Positions 8,453-21,320 of a DNA stretch of 55,823 nucleotides are shown here, piece by piece. The notes beneath the pieces were generated by a model that did not search any database, was not told where the DNA came from, and saw only the letters and a program-made list of their open reading frames with translations. The position numbers and the translations under genes were made by a program. Source of the stretch: Pseudomonas sp. Choline-02u-1. GTDB lineage: Bacteria > Pseudomonadota > Gammaproteobacteria > Pseudomonadales > Pseudomonadaceae. The stretch is from the NCBI RefSeq assembly GCF_002836515.1, contig NZ_PJBC01000014.1:1-55823 (forward strand), in the 5' to 3' direction. The number at the start of each line of letters is the position of its first letter. Within the stretch, counting starts at the first letter, position 1.

Positions 8453-9847
8453 TCAAAAAAGCCGGTTGAGGCCGTCGTACGCCGCTACCCGATAGGCTTC
8501 GGCCATGGTCGGGTAGTTGAACGTGGTGTTGACGAAATACTTCAGGGTGTTCAGCTCGCCCGGCTGGTTCATGATCGCCTGACCGATGTGAACGATCTCC
8601 GACGCCTGATAACCGAAGCAGTGCACGCCGAGCACTTCCAGCGTTTCGCGGTGGAAGAGAATCTTCAGCATGCCCTGCGGCTCACCGGCGATCTGTGCAC
8701 GCGCCATGCTCTTGAAGAACGCCTTGCCGACTTCGTACGGCACTTTGGCCTGGGTCAGCTCCTGCTCGTTCTTGCCGATCGAGCTGATCTCCGGAATGGT
8801 GTAGATGCCGGTCGGCACGTCATTGACGAAGCGCCAGCTGCCATTGTCGACGATGCTGCCAGCGGCCGAACGGCCCTGGTCGTGGGCGGCACTGGCCAGG
8901 CTCGGCCAGCCGATCACGTCACCGGCGCCGTAGATGTTCTCTATGCAGGTGCGGTAGTTCTGGTCGACTTCGATCTGGCCACGGCTGTTGACCTTGACCC
9001 CGATGTTTTCCAGCCCCAGCGTGTCGGTGTTGCCAGTACGGCCGTTGCACCAGAGCAAGGCGTCGGCCTTGATCTTCTTGCCGGACTTCAGGTGCAGGAT
9101 CACCCCGTTGTCCACACCTTCGACGCGGTCGTACTCCTCGTTGTGGCGCACGGTGATGTTGTTGTTGCTGAAGTGGTAACTCAACGCTTGGGAAATTTCC
9201 GAGTCGAGGAAGCTCAGCAACTGGCCACGGTTGTCGACCAGTTCGACCAGCACACCCAGACCGCTGAAGATCGACGCGTATTCGCAACCGATCACACCAG
9301 CGCCGTAAACGATCAGTTTGCGCGGGGTGTGGCCGAGGCTGAGGATGGTGTCGCTATCGTAGATACGCGGGTGGTGGAAATCGATGTCCGCCGGGCGATA
9401 CGGACGCGAACCGGTGGCGATGATGATGTGCTTGGCCACCAGCTTCTCGACAACGCCGTTGCCGCAGACCACTTCGATGGTTTGCTCGTCGGCGAAGCTG
9501 CCGGTACCGAAGAACACGTCGACGCGGTTACGGGCGTAGTAGCCGGTGCGCGAGGCGACTTGTTTGGAAATGACTTTTTCGGCGCTTTTCAACACGTCCG
9601 GGAAGGAGAACCAGCGTGGCTCGCCGATCGCGCGGAACATCGGGTTGGTGTTGAACTGCATGATCTGCCGCACCGAGTGACGCAGTGCCTTGGACGGGAT
9701 GGTGCCGAGGTGGGTGCAGTTGCCGCCGACCTGACGACGGCTATCGACCATCGCGACCTTGCGCCCCGCTTTGGCGGCGTTCATTGCCGCGCCTTCTCCC
9801 GCCGGGCCGGAACCCAGTACCACCACGTCGTAGTTGTAGACAGCCAT
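8453..9847 (-). CDS. sthA: Soluble pyridine nucleotide transhydrogenase
   Basis: Si-specific NAD(P)+ transhydrogenase, a soluble flavoprotein that mainly reoxidises NADPH with NAD+. At 464 residues it has the usual length. The FAD Rossmann motif is [10 protein letters not shown] (12-21). The region aligned to the redox disulfide of dihydrolipoamide dehydrogenase reads [13 protein letters not shown], with one Cys (Cys44) and Thr49 in place of the second, as is typical of SthA. A second nucleotide-binding motif is [11 protein letters not shown], and the C-terminal dimer domain is complete. It is convergent with the GDPD gene 42 bp away. The 201 bp upstream, up to apbE, show no gene. Confidence 0.96.
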   Translation of the reverse strand: MAVYNYDVVVLGSGPAGEGAAMNAAKAGRKVAMVDSRRQVGGNCTHLGTIPSKALRHSVRQIMQFNTNPMFRAIGEPRWFSFPDVLKSAEKVISKQVASRTGYYARNRVDVFFGTGSFADEQTIEVVCGNGVVEKLVAKHIIIATGSRPYRPADIDFHHPRIYDSDTILSLGHTPRKLIVYGAGVIGCEYASIFSGLGVLVELVDNRGQLLSFLDSEISQALSYHFSNNNITVRHNEEYDRVEGVDNGVILHLKSGKKIKADALLWCNGRTGNTDTLGLENIGVKVNSRGQIEVDQNYRTCIENIYGAGDVIGWPSLASAAHDQGRSAAGSIVDNGSWRFVNDVPTGIYTIPEISSIGKNEQELTQAKVPYEVGKAFFKSMARAQIAGEPQGMLKILFHRETLEVLGVHCFGYQASEIVHIGQAIMNQPGELNTLKYFVNTTFNYPTMAEAYRVAAYDGLNRLF

Positions 9848-10048
9848 GCGTACTCCTCAGAACAGGCCGCGGTGCCAACAGCACCGGCGGCTAAATCACG
9901 CCGAACGGCGGCGCGAAGGAACAATTGGGGGCCAGTGAAGAACCCGGACACAGTCTATAGAAGCGTCAACGCCGCGCACATTAACCCTTGGTCGCGTCGT
10001 AGGCTACTTTTGCCTGCACTACAACGCCAGCTTTCGTCTTGTCTTCGG

Positions 10049-11062
10049 TCAGTTTTTTTCACCGACAAGCTGCGTAAATGCCTGACTGCTGCGGGTGTCG
10101 AAACCTGTATCGGCACGCAGGACAAAGAATGCAGCAATGCCATGCTTTTGGGCATAGTCCCGCGCCCTTTCCGGCCCGAGAATCAGCAACAGCGTCGATA
10201 GTCCATCGGCCATCAACGCTGAAGGATGAATCACCGTGACTGACGCCAGGTCGTGTAGGACCGGCCGCCCGCTACGTGCATCGAAGGTGTGGGAATAACG
10301 CCGGCCGTCTTGCAGAAAATAGTGGCGATAGTCACCAGAAGTGGAAACACCATAGCCATCGACATCGATAATCCGCTCGGCCACTTGCTGGTCATCCCGG
10401 GGTTCTTCGAGAGCGATGCGCCATGCTGAGCCGTCAGGCTTCTTGCCCTTGGCTTTGAGCTCTCCCGTGGCTTCGACCAGATAATTGTCGATGCCCATGT
10501 GCTGCAATCTGACCGCGATGACATCCACGGCATAACCGGCTGCGATGCTGTTGAAGTCGACTGCGACGGCGGCATCCTTGCACAAATGGTCACCGTCAAT
10601 GCGCAGGTGTTGATGGCCGACCCGCTGCATGACTTCGGCCAGAGCGGCCGCATCGGGGACTTTTTCTTCGCGTCCTTGCGGGCCAAATCCCCAGAGGTCC
10701 AGCAGCGGCTCCACGGTCAGGTCGTAGGAGCCTTCGCTTTGTGTTGAAAGCTGGTCGCCGATGCGGACCAATTCGAGCACCGCCGCCGGCATGGACTGGC
10801 AGCTATCGGCGGGCAAGGAATTGAAACGTTCGATGACTGAATCACTGCGATAGGTCGACATCTGTTGATCGACTTCGCCAAGGACGGCTTCCACTTCGCC
10901 GCGCACCTGCGCAGGATCGGCGACCCCGGCGTGCCGTACATACTTGACCGACCAGGTGCTGCCCATGGTCGAGCCACCGATTTGTTCCACGCAAGCGCCG
11001 TTGCCACAGCCGGCCAATGCCATCGCGAGCACCACAAGCCCCAACCAGCGTCCAGTTAACAA
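10049..11062 (-). CDS. apbE: FAD:protein FMN transferase (ApbE), lipoprotein
   Basis: ApbE covalently attaches FMN to Thr/Ser of target proteins such as NqrB, NqrC and Rnf subunits in the periplasm. The protein begins with a lipoprotein signal, LVVLAMALAGC, so it is probably anchored to the inner membrane. Typical elements are STMGSTWSVKY, DFNSIAAGYAVD and HTFDARSGRP, the metal and FAD regions. The open frame extends to an ATG at 11095 (348 residues), but that adds an acidic leader before the signal peptide. A TTG at 11062, with GGGAG upstream, would start a classic signal (LLTGRWLG, 337 residues), and I prefer it. In PAO1 the neighbouring genes are nqrF-A; here they are absent. Confidence 0.85.
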   Translation of the reverse strand: MLTGRWLGLVVLAMALAGCGNGACVEQIGGSTMGSTWSVKYVRHAGVADPAQVRGEVEAVLGEVDQQMSTYRSDSVIERFNSLPADSCQSMPAAVLELVRIGDQLSTQSEGSYDLTVEPLLDLWGFGPQGREEKVPDAAALAEVMQRVGHQHLRIDGDHLCKDAAVAVDFNSIAAGYAVDVIAVRLQHMGIDNYLVEATGELKAKGKKPDGSAWRIALEEPRDDQQVAERIIDVDGYGVSTSGDYRHYFLQDGRRYSHTFDARSGRPVLHDLASVTVIHPSALMADGLSTLLLILGPERARDYAQKHGIAAFFVLRADTGFDTRSSQAFTQLVGEKN

Positions 11063-11170
11063 TTCTTCATCTCCCGGCAAAACCACGGCGGCCATTATGA
11101 ACTACAAGCGCCCGCTCGCTTCCCCATGGCTGCAACGCCTTTATACAAAATTGAACAGTGAGTACCTCCC

Positions 11171-12472
11171 ATGTCCTCCACCACGGGCAAAGGCAAAGCG
11201 ATCTTTCGTGTTGTCAGCGGCAACTTCCTCGAAATGTTCGACTTCATGGTCTACGGCTTCTACGCCACGGCCATCGCTAAAACCTTCTTCCCCACGGACA
11301 GCGCGTTCGCTTCACTGATGCTGTCGCTGGCGACCTTCGGTGCCGGCTTCCTGATGCGTCCGCTCGGGGCGATTTTCCTCGGCGCCTACATCGACCGTCA
11401 CGGTCGACGCAAAGGGCTCATTATCACCTTGGCGATGATGGCCGCCGGTACAGTGCTGATTGCCTGCGTGCCCGGCTACGCGACGCTCGGCGTCGCCGCA
11501 CCGCTGCTGGTGTTGTTCGGCCGCCTGTTGCAAGGTTTCTCGGCCGGCGTGGAATTGGGCGGCGTGTCGGTTTATCTGGCGGAGATCTCTACGCCCGGTC
11601 GCAAAGGGTTCTTTGTCAGCTGGCAGTCCGCCAGCCAGCAGGCTGCGGTCGTCTTCGCCGGTCTCCTTGGCGTCGGTCTCAACCATTGGCTGAGTCCGGA
11701 GCAAATGGGCGAATGGGGCTGGCGTGTGCCATTCCTGATCGGCTGCATGATCGTGCCGGTGATTTTCTTTATCCGCCGCTCGCTGGAGGAAACCCCGGAA
11801 TTCCAGGCGCGCACCCACCGCCCTACCCTCGGCGAGATCGTCCGCTCGATCGGCCAGAACTTTGGCATTGTCATTGCCGGCATGGCGCTGGTGGTGATGA
11901 CCACGGTGTCGTTCTATCTGATCACCGCTTACACCCCGACATTCGGCAAGGCTGAGTTGCACCTGTCCGATCTCGATGCATTGCTGGTGACGGTGTGCAT
12001 CGGCTTGTCGAATTTCTTCTGGCTACCGGTGATGGGCGCCGTGTCAGACAAGATCGGGCGAAAACCCTTACTGCTGGCAGCGACGATTATGGCGATCCTG
12101 ACGGCGTATCCGGCGCTGTCGTGGCTGGTGGCGAATCCGAGCTTCAGCCATTTGCTGGTTGTCGAATTGTGGCTGTCGTTCCTTTACGGCTCGTACAACG
12201 GCGCGATGGTGGTGGCGCTGACCGAAATCATGCCGGTCGAAGTGCGCACCACCGGCTTCTCGCTGGCCTACAGCCTGGCAACGGCGACGTTCGGCGGGTT
12301 TACGCCGGCGGCGTGTACCTATCTGATTCATGTGCTGGACAACAAGGCTGCACCGGGGATCTGGCTCAGTGGCGCAGCGGTATTTGGGTTGATTGCAACG
12401 CTGGTGTTGTTCCGTGGCAACCGGCATGAGTTGCGCACGGCGCAAGCCGCTGTGGCCGGCGGCGTTAGTTAG
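11171..12472 (+). CDS. MHS-family MFS transporter, citrate/tricarballylate:H+ symporter type
   Basis: A 433-residue inner-membrane permease with 12 predicted TM segments. The metabolite:H+ symporter pattern is clear: [16 protein letters not shown] at the start of TM1, [13 protein letters not shown] in loop 2-3 and a repeat of it, DKIGRKPLL, in loop 8-9. The sequence is closest in my memory to CitA and TcuC (citrate or tricarballylate uptake), but the exact substrate cannot be fixed from sequence. It is divergent from apbE (109 bp from the TTG start, 75 bp from the ATG). It occupies the place where P. aeruginosa has the nqr operon. Downstream are a REP doublet and a bidirectional terminator. 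Confidence 0.88.
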   Translation: MSSTTGKGKAIFRVVSGNFLEMFDFMVYGFYATAIAKTFFPTDSAFASLMLSLATFGAGFLMRPLGAIFLGAYIDRHGRRKGLIITLAMMAAGTVLIACVPGYATLGVAAPLLVLFGRLLQGFSAGVELGGVSVYLAEISTPGRKGFFVSWQSASQQAAVVFAGLLGVGLNHWLSPEQMGEWGWRVPFLIGCMIVPVIFFIRRSLEETPEFQARTHRPTLGEIVRSIGQNFGIVIAGMALVVMTTVSFYLITAYTPTFGKAELHLSDLDALLVTVCIGLSNFFWLPVMGAVSDKIGRKPLLLAATIMAILTAYPALSWLVANPSFSHLLVVELWLSFLYGSYNGAMVVALTEIMPVEVRTTGFSLAYSLATATFGGFTPAACTYLIHVLDNKAAPGIWLSGAAVFGLIATLVLFRGNRHELRTAQAAVAGGVS

Positions 12473-12489
12473 ATCGCACCCGCCAGCGC

Positions 12490-12594
12490 GATCGTTCCCA
12501 CGCTCTGCGTGGGAATGCTTCAAGGGACGCTCCGCGTTCCAATGGGACGCAGAGCGTCCCGGGCTGCATTCCCACGCAGAGCGTGGGAACGATC
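12490..12594. repeat. REP doublet, type A (copy 2, inverted relative to copy 1)
   Basis: The same 105-bp element as at 3629-3736. The outer arms are GTTCCCACGCTCTGCGTGGG and its inverse, with inner GGGACGC palindromes. The asymmetric interior (GCAGCCCGGGACGCTC next to one arm) reads on the minus strand here and on the plus strand in copy 1, so the two copies are inverted. Confidence 0.9.
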
Positions 12595-12606
12595 ACTCCA
12601 CAAACA

Positions 12607-12637
12607 AAAACGCCCCGACACAGGTCGGGGCGTTTTC
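12607..12637. terminator. Bidirectional intrinsic terminator between MFS gene and gap
   Basis: Stem AACGCCCCGAC / GTCGGGGCGTT (12609-12619 and 12624-12634) with A-rich DNA to the left and T-rich DNA to the right, between two convergent genes. Confidence 0.88.
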
Positions 12638-12650
12638 ATTTTGCTAAGGC

Positions 12651-14114
12651 TTAGCGTGGGAACGCTGGCGGATTTACATCAGCCATGTCTTCCATCACGC
12701 GAACCACCTGGCAGCTGTAACCGAACTCGTTGTCGTACCAGACGTACAGCACAACGCGGTTGTCTTGCACGATAGTGGCTTCAGCGTCCACCACACCGGC
12801 GTGGCGCGAGCCAACGAAGTCGGTGGAAACTACTTCCTGCGAATTGACGAAGTCGATTTGCTTGTGCAGATCGGAGTGCAGCGCCATGTAGCGCAGGTAC
12901 TCGTTCATCTCTTCACGGGTGGCGGCTTTCTCAAGGTTCAGGTTGAGAATGGCCATCGACACGTTTGGCGTCGGAACACGAATCGCGTTACCGGTCAGCT
13001 TGCCGGCCAGCTCAGGCAGGGCCTTGGCAGCAGCGGTGGCAGCACCGGTCTCGGTGATCACCATGTTCAGCGCGGCGCTGCGACCACGGCGATCGCCCTT
13101 GTGGAAGTTGTCGATCAGGTTCTGGTCGTTGGTGTACGAGTGAACGGTTTCGACGTGACCATTGATGATGCCGAACTTGTCATTTACGGCCTTGAGCACT
13201 GGCACGATGGCGTTGGTGGTGCAGGAAGCAGCCGAGACGATCTTGTCATCAGCGGTGATTTCACCGTGGTTGATGCCGTGAACGATGTTCTTCAGCTTGC
13301 CTTTGCCGGGTGCGGTCAGAACAACGCGGTCGATGCCCGGGCACGCCAGGTGCTGACCCAGGCCATCGGCGTCACGCCATACACCGGTGTTGTCCACCAG
13401 CAGCGCGTCTTTGATGCCGTACTGGGTGTAATCCACTTCGGTCGGGTTCTTCGCGTAGATCACCTGGATCAGGTTACCGTTGGCGGTGATGGTGTTGTTT
13501 TCTTCGTCGATGGTAATGGTGCCGTTGAACGAACCGTGTACCGAATCGCGACGCAGCAGGCTGGCGCGTTTGGTCAGGTCGTTCTCGGCGCCTTTGCGCA
13601 CGACGATGGCGCGCAGACGCAGGCCGTCGCCACCACCGGTTTTCTCGATCAGGATGCGCGCCAGCAGACGGCCGATACGACCGAAGCCGTAAAGAACAAC
13701 GTCGGTGCCTTTGCGGGCCGAGGCGTTCTGCTGACCAACCACGTCCGCCATCTCTTCACGCACGAACTGCTCGGCGCTGCGGCCGTTGCCTTCGTTGCGG
13801 AATTTGAACGCCAGCTTGCCCAGATCCACCGACGCCGCGCCGAGCTTGAGCTCGCTCATGGCCTTGAGCAGTGGGAATGTTTCGTGGACGGAGAGTTCGC
13901 TGTCGTCCGAAGAACGGTGGCGAGCAAAGCGGTGAGCTTTGAGAATCGCGATGACAGACTGGTTGATCAGGCTGCGGCCATAGATCGAGCTAACCACGTT
14001 GTTATTGCGGTAGAGCTGACCGATAAGCGGGATCATCGCTTCTGCGAGTGCTTCACGGTCGATCCATTCACCAAGACACTGGTCGGGCTTCTGAGTCACG
14101 GTAACCTTCCACAT
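12651..14114 (-). CDS. gap: Glyceraldehyde-3-phosphate dehydrogenase with N-terminal extension
   Basis: A GAPDH of 487 residues. It interconverts glyceraldehyde-3-phosphate and 1,3-bisphosphoglycerate. The NAD(P)-binding motif YGFGRIGRL lies at 142-150 and the catalytic Cys298 in SAASCTTNAIVP. About 135 residues precede the Rossmann domain, where classical GAPDH has almost none; this long form is a known Pseudomonas type (PA3001-like). The start MWKVTVTQKP at 14114 gives the family length; the frame continues upstream to 14207 without support. It is probably the second GAPDH of the genome, distinct from the glycolytic/Entner-Doudoroff Gap. A candidate promoter is at 14232-14260. The function of the extension is not known to me. 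Confidence 0.93.
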   Translation of the reverse strand: MWKVTVTQKPDQCLGEWIDREALAEAMIPLIGQLYRNNNVVSSIYGRSLINQSVIAILKAHRFARHRSSDDSELSVHETFPLLKAMSELKLGAASVDLGKLAFKFRNEGNGRSAEQFVREEMADVVGQQNASARKGTDVVLYGFGRIGRLLARILIEKTGGGDGLRLRAIVVRKGAENDLTKRASLLRRDSVHGSFNGTITIDEENNTITANGNLIQVIYAKNPTEVDYTQYGIKDALLVDNTGVWRDADGLGQHLACPGIDRVVLTAPGKGKLKNIVHGINHGEITADDKIVSAASCTTNAIVPVLKAVNDKFGIINGHVETVHSYTNDQNLIDNFHKGDRRGRSAALNMVITETGAATAAAKALPELAGKLTGNAIRVPTPNVSMAILNLNLEKAATREEMNEYLRYMALHSDLHKQIDFVNSQEVVSTDFVGSRHAGVVDAEATIVQDNRVVLYVWYDNEFGYSCQVVRVMEDMADVNPPAFPR

Positions 14115-14468
14115 GTAGGGGCAGAAAAAAGGGGCTACATTATGCCGCCGACAAGCCCTTTCAGCAATGCGCGCTTGTCGCGCAATCGGTAACAAAATTC
14201 CGTTCAAAAAATTTACGCCCTTCTCCAGCCCAGTAAAACCGGGGCTTTCAGGACAGTCAATTTTTCGACGACTGTTAGACGATGTCTGTAACCCTCCGTA
14301 ACACCGCCCGGTTTCGGCACTACATAACCACGAAAAAAGTGCTCGTTTTTATGGTTACCACTACATTTCGTCCAAACCGTGAAGATAGACGCAGTCTGCA
14401 ACTGACAGGCGGCACCGGAGGCCGCTACAATTACCGACTTTGTCGCAACGCCTGGAGCTCAACCTTCC
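14115..14468. other. Divergent gap/mfd intergenic region (354 bp)
   Basis: No gene is seen. On the minus strand it contains the candidate gap promoter and a leader of about 110 nt, which includes a short palindrome (GCGCGACAAGCGCGC, 14169-14183 on the plus strand reads GCGCGCTTGTCGCGC). On the plus strand it must hold the mfd promoter, which I could not place; GGAG at about 14454-14457 serves the GTG start of mfd. Confidence 0.6.
14232..14260 (-). promoter_or_regulatory. Candidate sigma-70 promoter of gap
   Basis: On the minus strand, TTGACT at 14260-14255, a 17-bp spacer, then TTTACT at 14237-14232. It lies about 120 bp before the chosen gap start. It is a motif match only. Confidence 0.5.
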
Positions 14469-17918
<3,450 letters not shown>

Positions 17919-17928
17919 AGGACGCCCA

Positions 17929-18495
17929 ATGCGCCTGTTTCGCTCTGTGACTTTGTTGCTCGCACTTGCAGCACCGACGGCGTTTGCCGATGACACTTAT
18001 CAGGTCGAAATGATCCTGGTGCGCCAGAATGCCGTGCCAGCGATTGTCAGCCGCGCCGCCCCGGAAGACTGGGCGGCTGGCGCTCAGCGTCTGGGCAACG
18101 ACAGCCAGCGCACGCCGGCGCTGAATGATGTAGTGAGCAAACTCACCGCCAGCGGCGAGTACACCGTGCTGATGCACAAAGCCTGGCAGCAGACCCTCGG
18201 CGAAGCGCCGGCGAAAGTTGCAGTGAGCGAAGGTCAGGAACAGTTCGGCCAGTTCCCCATCGAGGGCACGCTGGAAATGAAACTCGGCCGTTTCACCGAC
18301 GTGACCGCCGATTTCTGGGTCAATCAGATCGACGCCAATGGCCTGGTGACGGCCAGTGAGCGTCTGCGTCAGGACAGCCATACCAAGAACGGCCAGCTCA
18401 ACTACCTCGACAACGGCCACTTGGCGCTGCTGATCAAGATCACTTCCCTGACCGCACCAGCGCCTCGCGAAGCGCCTGAAGTCGTGCCGGACTGA
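17929..18495 (+). CDS. csiV: CsiV-family exported protein
   Basis: A 188-residue protein with an N-terminal signal peptide (MRLFRSVTLLLALAAPTAFA, cut near residue 20). The mature part, starting DDTYQVEMILVRQN, fits the CsiV family (cell shape and integrity), described in Vibrio as a periplasmic peptidoglycan-associated protein affecting PBP1A function. The C-terminal half LEMKLGRFTDVTADFWVN and LLIKI is the more conserved part. The ATG at 17929 is chosen since it starts the signal sequence; the longer frame from 17890 lies in mfd. The position after mfd is the same as PA3003 in PAO1 as I recall. No function in Pseudomonas is known to me. Confidence 0.8.
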   Translation: MRLFRSVTLLLALAAPTAFADDTYQVEMILVRQNAVPAIVSRAAPEDWAAGAQRLGNDSQRTPALNDVVSKLTASGEYTVLMHKAWQQTLGEAPAKVAVSEGQEQFGQFPIEGTLEMKLGRFTDVTADFWVNQIDANGLVTASERLRQDSHTKNGQLNYLDNGHLALLIKITSLTAPAPREAPEVVPD

Positions 18496-18506
18496 TCGAA
18501 GTCCTT

Positions 18507-21197
18507 ATGCCGCCACCCCTGAGCAAACCGCTGGCCCCGTCGTGGGTCAGCCGATTCAAAGAACAGAGTCTGGAGCGCGGCCGCCGCTACGCTTTGGAGA
18601 ATCGAGTGCGCATCGCCCAGATCGGCGATGCGACCATCACCGCCAGTTGCGAAGGTTCTGGCGGTAGCGTTTACCGGCAGACCATCCATCTGCGCGAATC
18701 GGCCAAAGCCACCCTGCTACTGGTCGACGCCACCTGCACCTGCCCGGTGCGCAGCAACTGCAAACACTGCGCTGCGGTGCTGCTGAAAATCCAGGAAACC
18801 CTCGACTACCCCGCCGCCGCGAAAGATGCCGAACTGCTGGAAAAACTCCAGGCCGTGCTGGAGAACCGCAGCCCGAAAGCGCCGCCACAGGTACTGGTGG
18901 ATAATGTGCAACCGGTGCCGCGCCTGTGGCTGGCGAGCGCCGAGTTCAGCGCCTTCGAGCCGCGCAACGGCAAGATGCAGCGCTACATTCAACACCGCGC
19001 GGCGCTGTCGTTCAGCTATCTGGACGAATACGTCAGCGGGCAAAAACACAGCGATATCCTGATCCGTCAGGAAGCCCAGACCCTGCGGATAAAACGCCAC
19101 CCGGATGTCGAACAGTCCTACCGCGAACAGTTGCGCATCCTCGGTTTCCGCATCGCCACCCGGCAGAGCAAAGCGCTGCCGGAAAGCGCCGGCGAACTGT
19201 ATGAAATGGTCAACGACAGCGCCTGGCTGACCTTCACTCTGAATGACCTGCCAAAGTTGCGCAGCCAGGGCTGGGAGTTGCAGATCGATGAAGAATTCGG
19301 CTTCGACCTGACCGCCGTCGACGACTGGTACGCCACGGTCGAACAGGCGCCGGAGCGCGACTGGTTCGATCTGGAACTGGGCATCATCGTCAACGGTGAA
19401 CGCCTGAGCCTGCTGCCGATTTTGCTGAACCTGATGCGCTCGCACGCCGAGATTCTCAACCCGGAGCGCCTGGCCCGTCGTCGCGATGACGAGCTGATTC
19501 TGGTGAACATTCCGCAACGCACCAGCGAGCATGGGCCGTTGCAAGTGGCGCTGCCGCTTGGCCGCTTGAAGCCGGTATTGATGACGCTGGGCGAGTTCTA
19601 TTTGCAGGAGCCGGGCGAAACCACCCTGCGCCTGAGCAAGGCTGACGCCACCCGGCTCAATTCGCTGGAAAGCCTGCCGTTGCTTTGGGAAGGCGGCGAG
19701 CAGATCCGCACGCTCGCTCAGCGTTTGCGCGACATTCGCGACTTCAGCGCCCAAGCGCCAGACGGTCTGAATGCAACTTTGCGCCCTTATCAGCTCGAAG
19801 GCTTGAGCTGGATGCAATCGCTGCGGCAACTGGAAGTCGGCGGCATTCTCGCGGACGACATGGGCCTGGGCAAAACCCTACAGACCCTGGCGCATATTCT
19901 CAGCGAGAAGAACGCCGGACGCCTCGATCGTCCCTGCATGGTAGTGATGCCGACCAGCCTGATTCCCAACTGGCTGGATGAGGCTGCGCATTTCACCCCG
20001 CAACTGAAAGTGCTCGCCCTATATGGCGCCAGCCGCAAGAAACATTTCGATAATCTGGCCGACTTCGACTTGCTCCTCACCACCTACGCCCTGCTGCCCA
20101 AAGATGTCGAACGCCTGGTCATGCAGCCGCTGCACGTATTGGTGTTGGACGAAGCGCAATACATCAAGAACCCCAACAGTAAAGCCGCTCAGGCCGCGCG
20201 CGAGCTGAATGCGCGCCAGCGTCTGTGCCTCAGCGGTACACCGCTGGAAAACCATTTGGGCGAGCTGTGGTCGCTGTTTCACTTTCTGTTGCCGGGCTGG
20301 CTGGGCGACGTGAAAGGCTTCAATGCCGATTACCGCGTGCCGATCGAAAAGCGCGGCAGCGAAGTCAGACTGCAACACCTCAACGGTCGGATAAAACCGT
20401 TTCTTCTGCGCCGCACCAAAGAGCAGGTCGCCACTGAGCTGCCGCCGAAAACCGAGATCATCCATTGGGTCGAACTCAACGAAGCGCAACGCGACGTGTA
20501 CGAAACCATGCGTTTGGCGATGGACAAGAAAGTCCGTGACGAGATCACTCGCAAAGGCGTGGCACGCAGCCAGATCATCATTCTCGAAGCATTGCTCAAG
20601 CTGCGCCAGGTCTGCTGCGATCTGCGCCTGGTCAACGACGCCACCCTGCCCGCGCGCGGCAGCACCTCGGGCAAGCTCGATAGTCTGATGGACATGCTCG
20701 ATGAATTGTTCGAGGAAGGCCGGCGGATTCTGCTGTTCTCGCAATTCACTTCGATGCTGTCATTGATCGAAGAGGAATTGAAAAAACGCAAGATCGCGTA
20801 CGCCCTGCTCACTGGCCAGACCCGTGACCGGCGCACACCGGTGAAGGAATTCCAGAGCGGCAAGCGTCAGATCTTTCTGATCAGTCTGAAGGCTGGCGGC
20901 GTCGGCTTGAACCTGACCGAAGCCGATACCGTGATTCACTACGACCCGTGGTGGAACCCTGCGACCGAGAATCAGGCGACTGACCGCGCCTATCGCATCG
21001 GCCAGGAAAAACCGGTGTTCGTGTACAAGATGATTGCCCGGGGCACGGTGGAAGAAAAGATTCAGCACCTGCAGAAGGAAAAGTCCGACCTTGCAGCGGG
21101 CGTGCTGGATGGACGTAAAGCCGGGGACTGGAAGTTGCAGAGCGATGATATTGAAGCGCTGTTTGCGCCGCTGCCGGACAAGATCGACAAGCGTTGA
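18507..21197 (+). CDS. SWIM zinc-finger SNF2-family helicase/ATPase (896 aa)
   Basis: An 896-residue DNA-translocase-like protein. The N-terminal SWIM zinc finger is C77-x-C79 then C85-x-H87 (CTCPVRSNCKHCAAVL). A central region of about 300 residues follows, then a SNF2 motor: Walker A DDMGLGKTLQT (Lys456), the DEAQ box at 548-551, CLSGTPLEN (motif III), then motif IV LLFSQFTSML and the C-terminal helicase motifs SLKAGGVGLNLTEAD and ATDRAYRIGQ. All ATPase motifs are intact. It lies 11 bp after csiV, making it the last gene of an mfd-csiV operon. It faces a longer paralogue at 21321-24614. Such proteins are linked to chromatin-like or RNA polymerase recycling roles in other groups, but no specific function can be assigned. 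Confidence 0.88.
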   Translation: MPPPLSKPLAPSWVSRFKEQSLERGRRYALENRVRIAQIGDATITASCEGSGGSVYRQTIHLRESAKATLLLVDATCTCPVRSNCKHCAAVLLKIQETLDYPAAAKDAELLEKLQAVLENRSPKAPPQVLVDNVQPVPRLWLASAEFSAFEPRNGKMQRYIQHRAALSFSYLDEYVSGQKHSDILIRQEAQTLRIKRHPDVEQSYREQLRILGFRIATRQSKALPESAGELYEMVNDSAWLTFTLNDLPKLRSQGWELQIDEEFGFDLTAVDDWYATVEQAPERDWFDLELGIIVNGERLSLLPILLNLMRSHAEILNPERLARRRDDELILVNIPQRTSEHGPLQVALPLGRLKPVLMTLGEFYLQEPGETTLRLSKADATRLNSLESLPLLWEGGEQIRTLAQRLRDIRDFSAQAPDGLNATLRPYQLEGLSWMQSLRQLEVGGILADDMGLGKTLQTLAHILSEKNAGRLDRPCMVVMPTSLIPNWLDEAAHFTPQLKVLALYGASRKKHFDNLADFDLLLTTYALLPKDVERLVMQPLHVLVLDEAQYIKNPNSKAAQAARELNARQRLCLSGTPLENHLGELWSLFHFLLPGWLGDVKGFNADYRVPIEKRGSEVRLQHLNGRIKPFLLRRTKEQVATELPPKTEIIHWVELNEAQRDVYETMRLAMDKKVRDEITRKGVARSQIIILEALLKLRQVCCDLRLVNDATLPARGSTSGKLDSLMDMLDELFEEGRRILLFSQFTSMLSLIEEELKKRKIAYALLTGQTRDRRTPVKEFQSGKRQIFLISLKAGGVGLNLTEADTVIHYDPWWNPATENQATDRAYRIGQEKPVFVYKMIARGTVEEKIQHLQKEKSDLAAGVLDGRKAGDWKLQSDDIEALFAPLPDKIDKR

Positions 21198-21223
21198 AAG
21201 CGGCGTTGCTGGTTAGATAGCTT

Positions 21224-21296
21224 TTCGCGAGCAGGCTCGCTCCCACACGATCCAGATTCACTGAAGATCAAATGTGGGAGCGAGCCTGCTCGCGAA
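21224..21296. repeat. REP doublet, type B
   Basis: Two 24-bp inverted arms, TTCGCGAGCAGGCTCGCTCC plus CACA at 21224-21247 and the inverse at 21273-21296, with a 25-bp centre. This is a common fluorescens-group REPIN form. It sits exactly between the two convergent SNF2 genes. Confidence 0.9.
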
Positions 21297-21320
21297 TGGC
21301 CACACCGCGGTTCAAACCCT

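Noticed and set aside
8588..10201. 537-residue open frame on the plus strand opposite sthA
   Set aside because: It is antisense to a well-identified enzyme, has no family match, and has the same biased composition as other reverse-strand frames.
12393..12647. Plus-strand frames of 84-88 residues across the REP at 12490
   Set aside because: They are made of the repeat and terminator sequence itself.
14115..14468. HexR-type site (TTGT-N7/8-ACAA) in the gap leader
   Set aside because: The only TTGT...ACAA pair found has a 13-base spacer, which does not fit.
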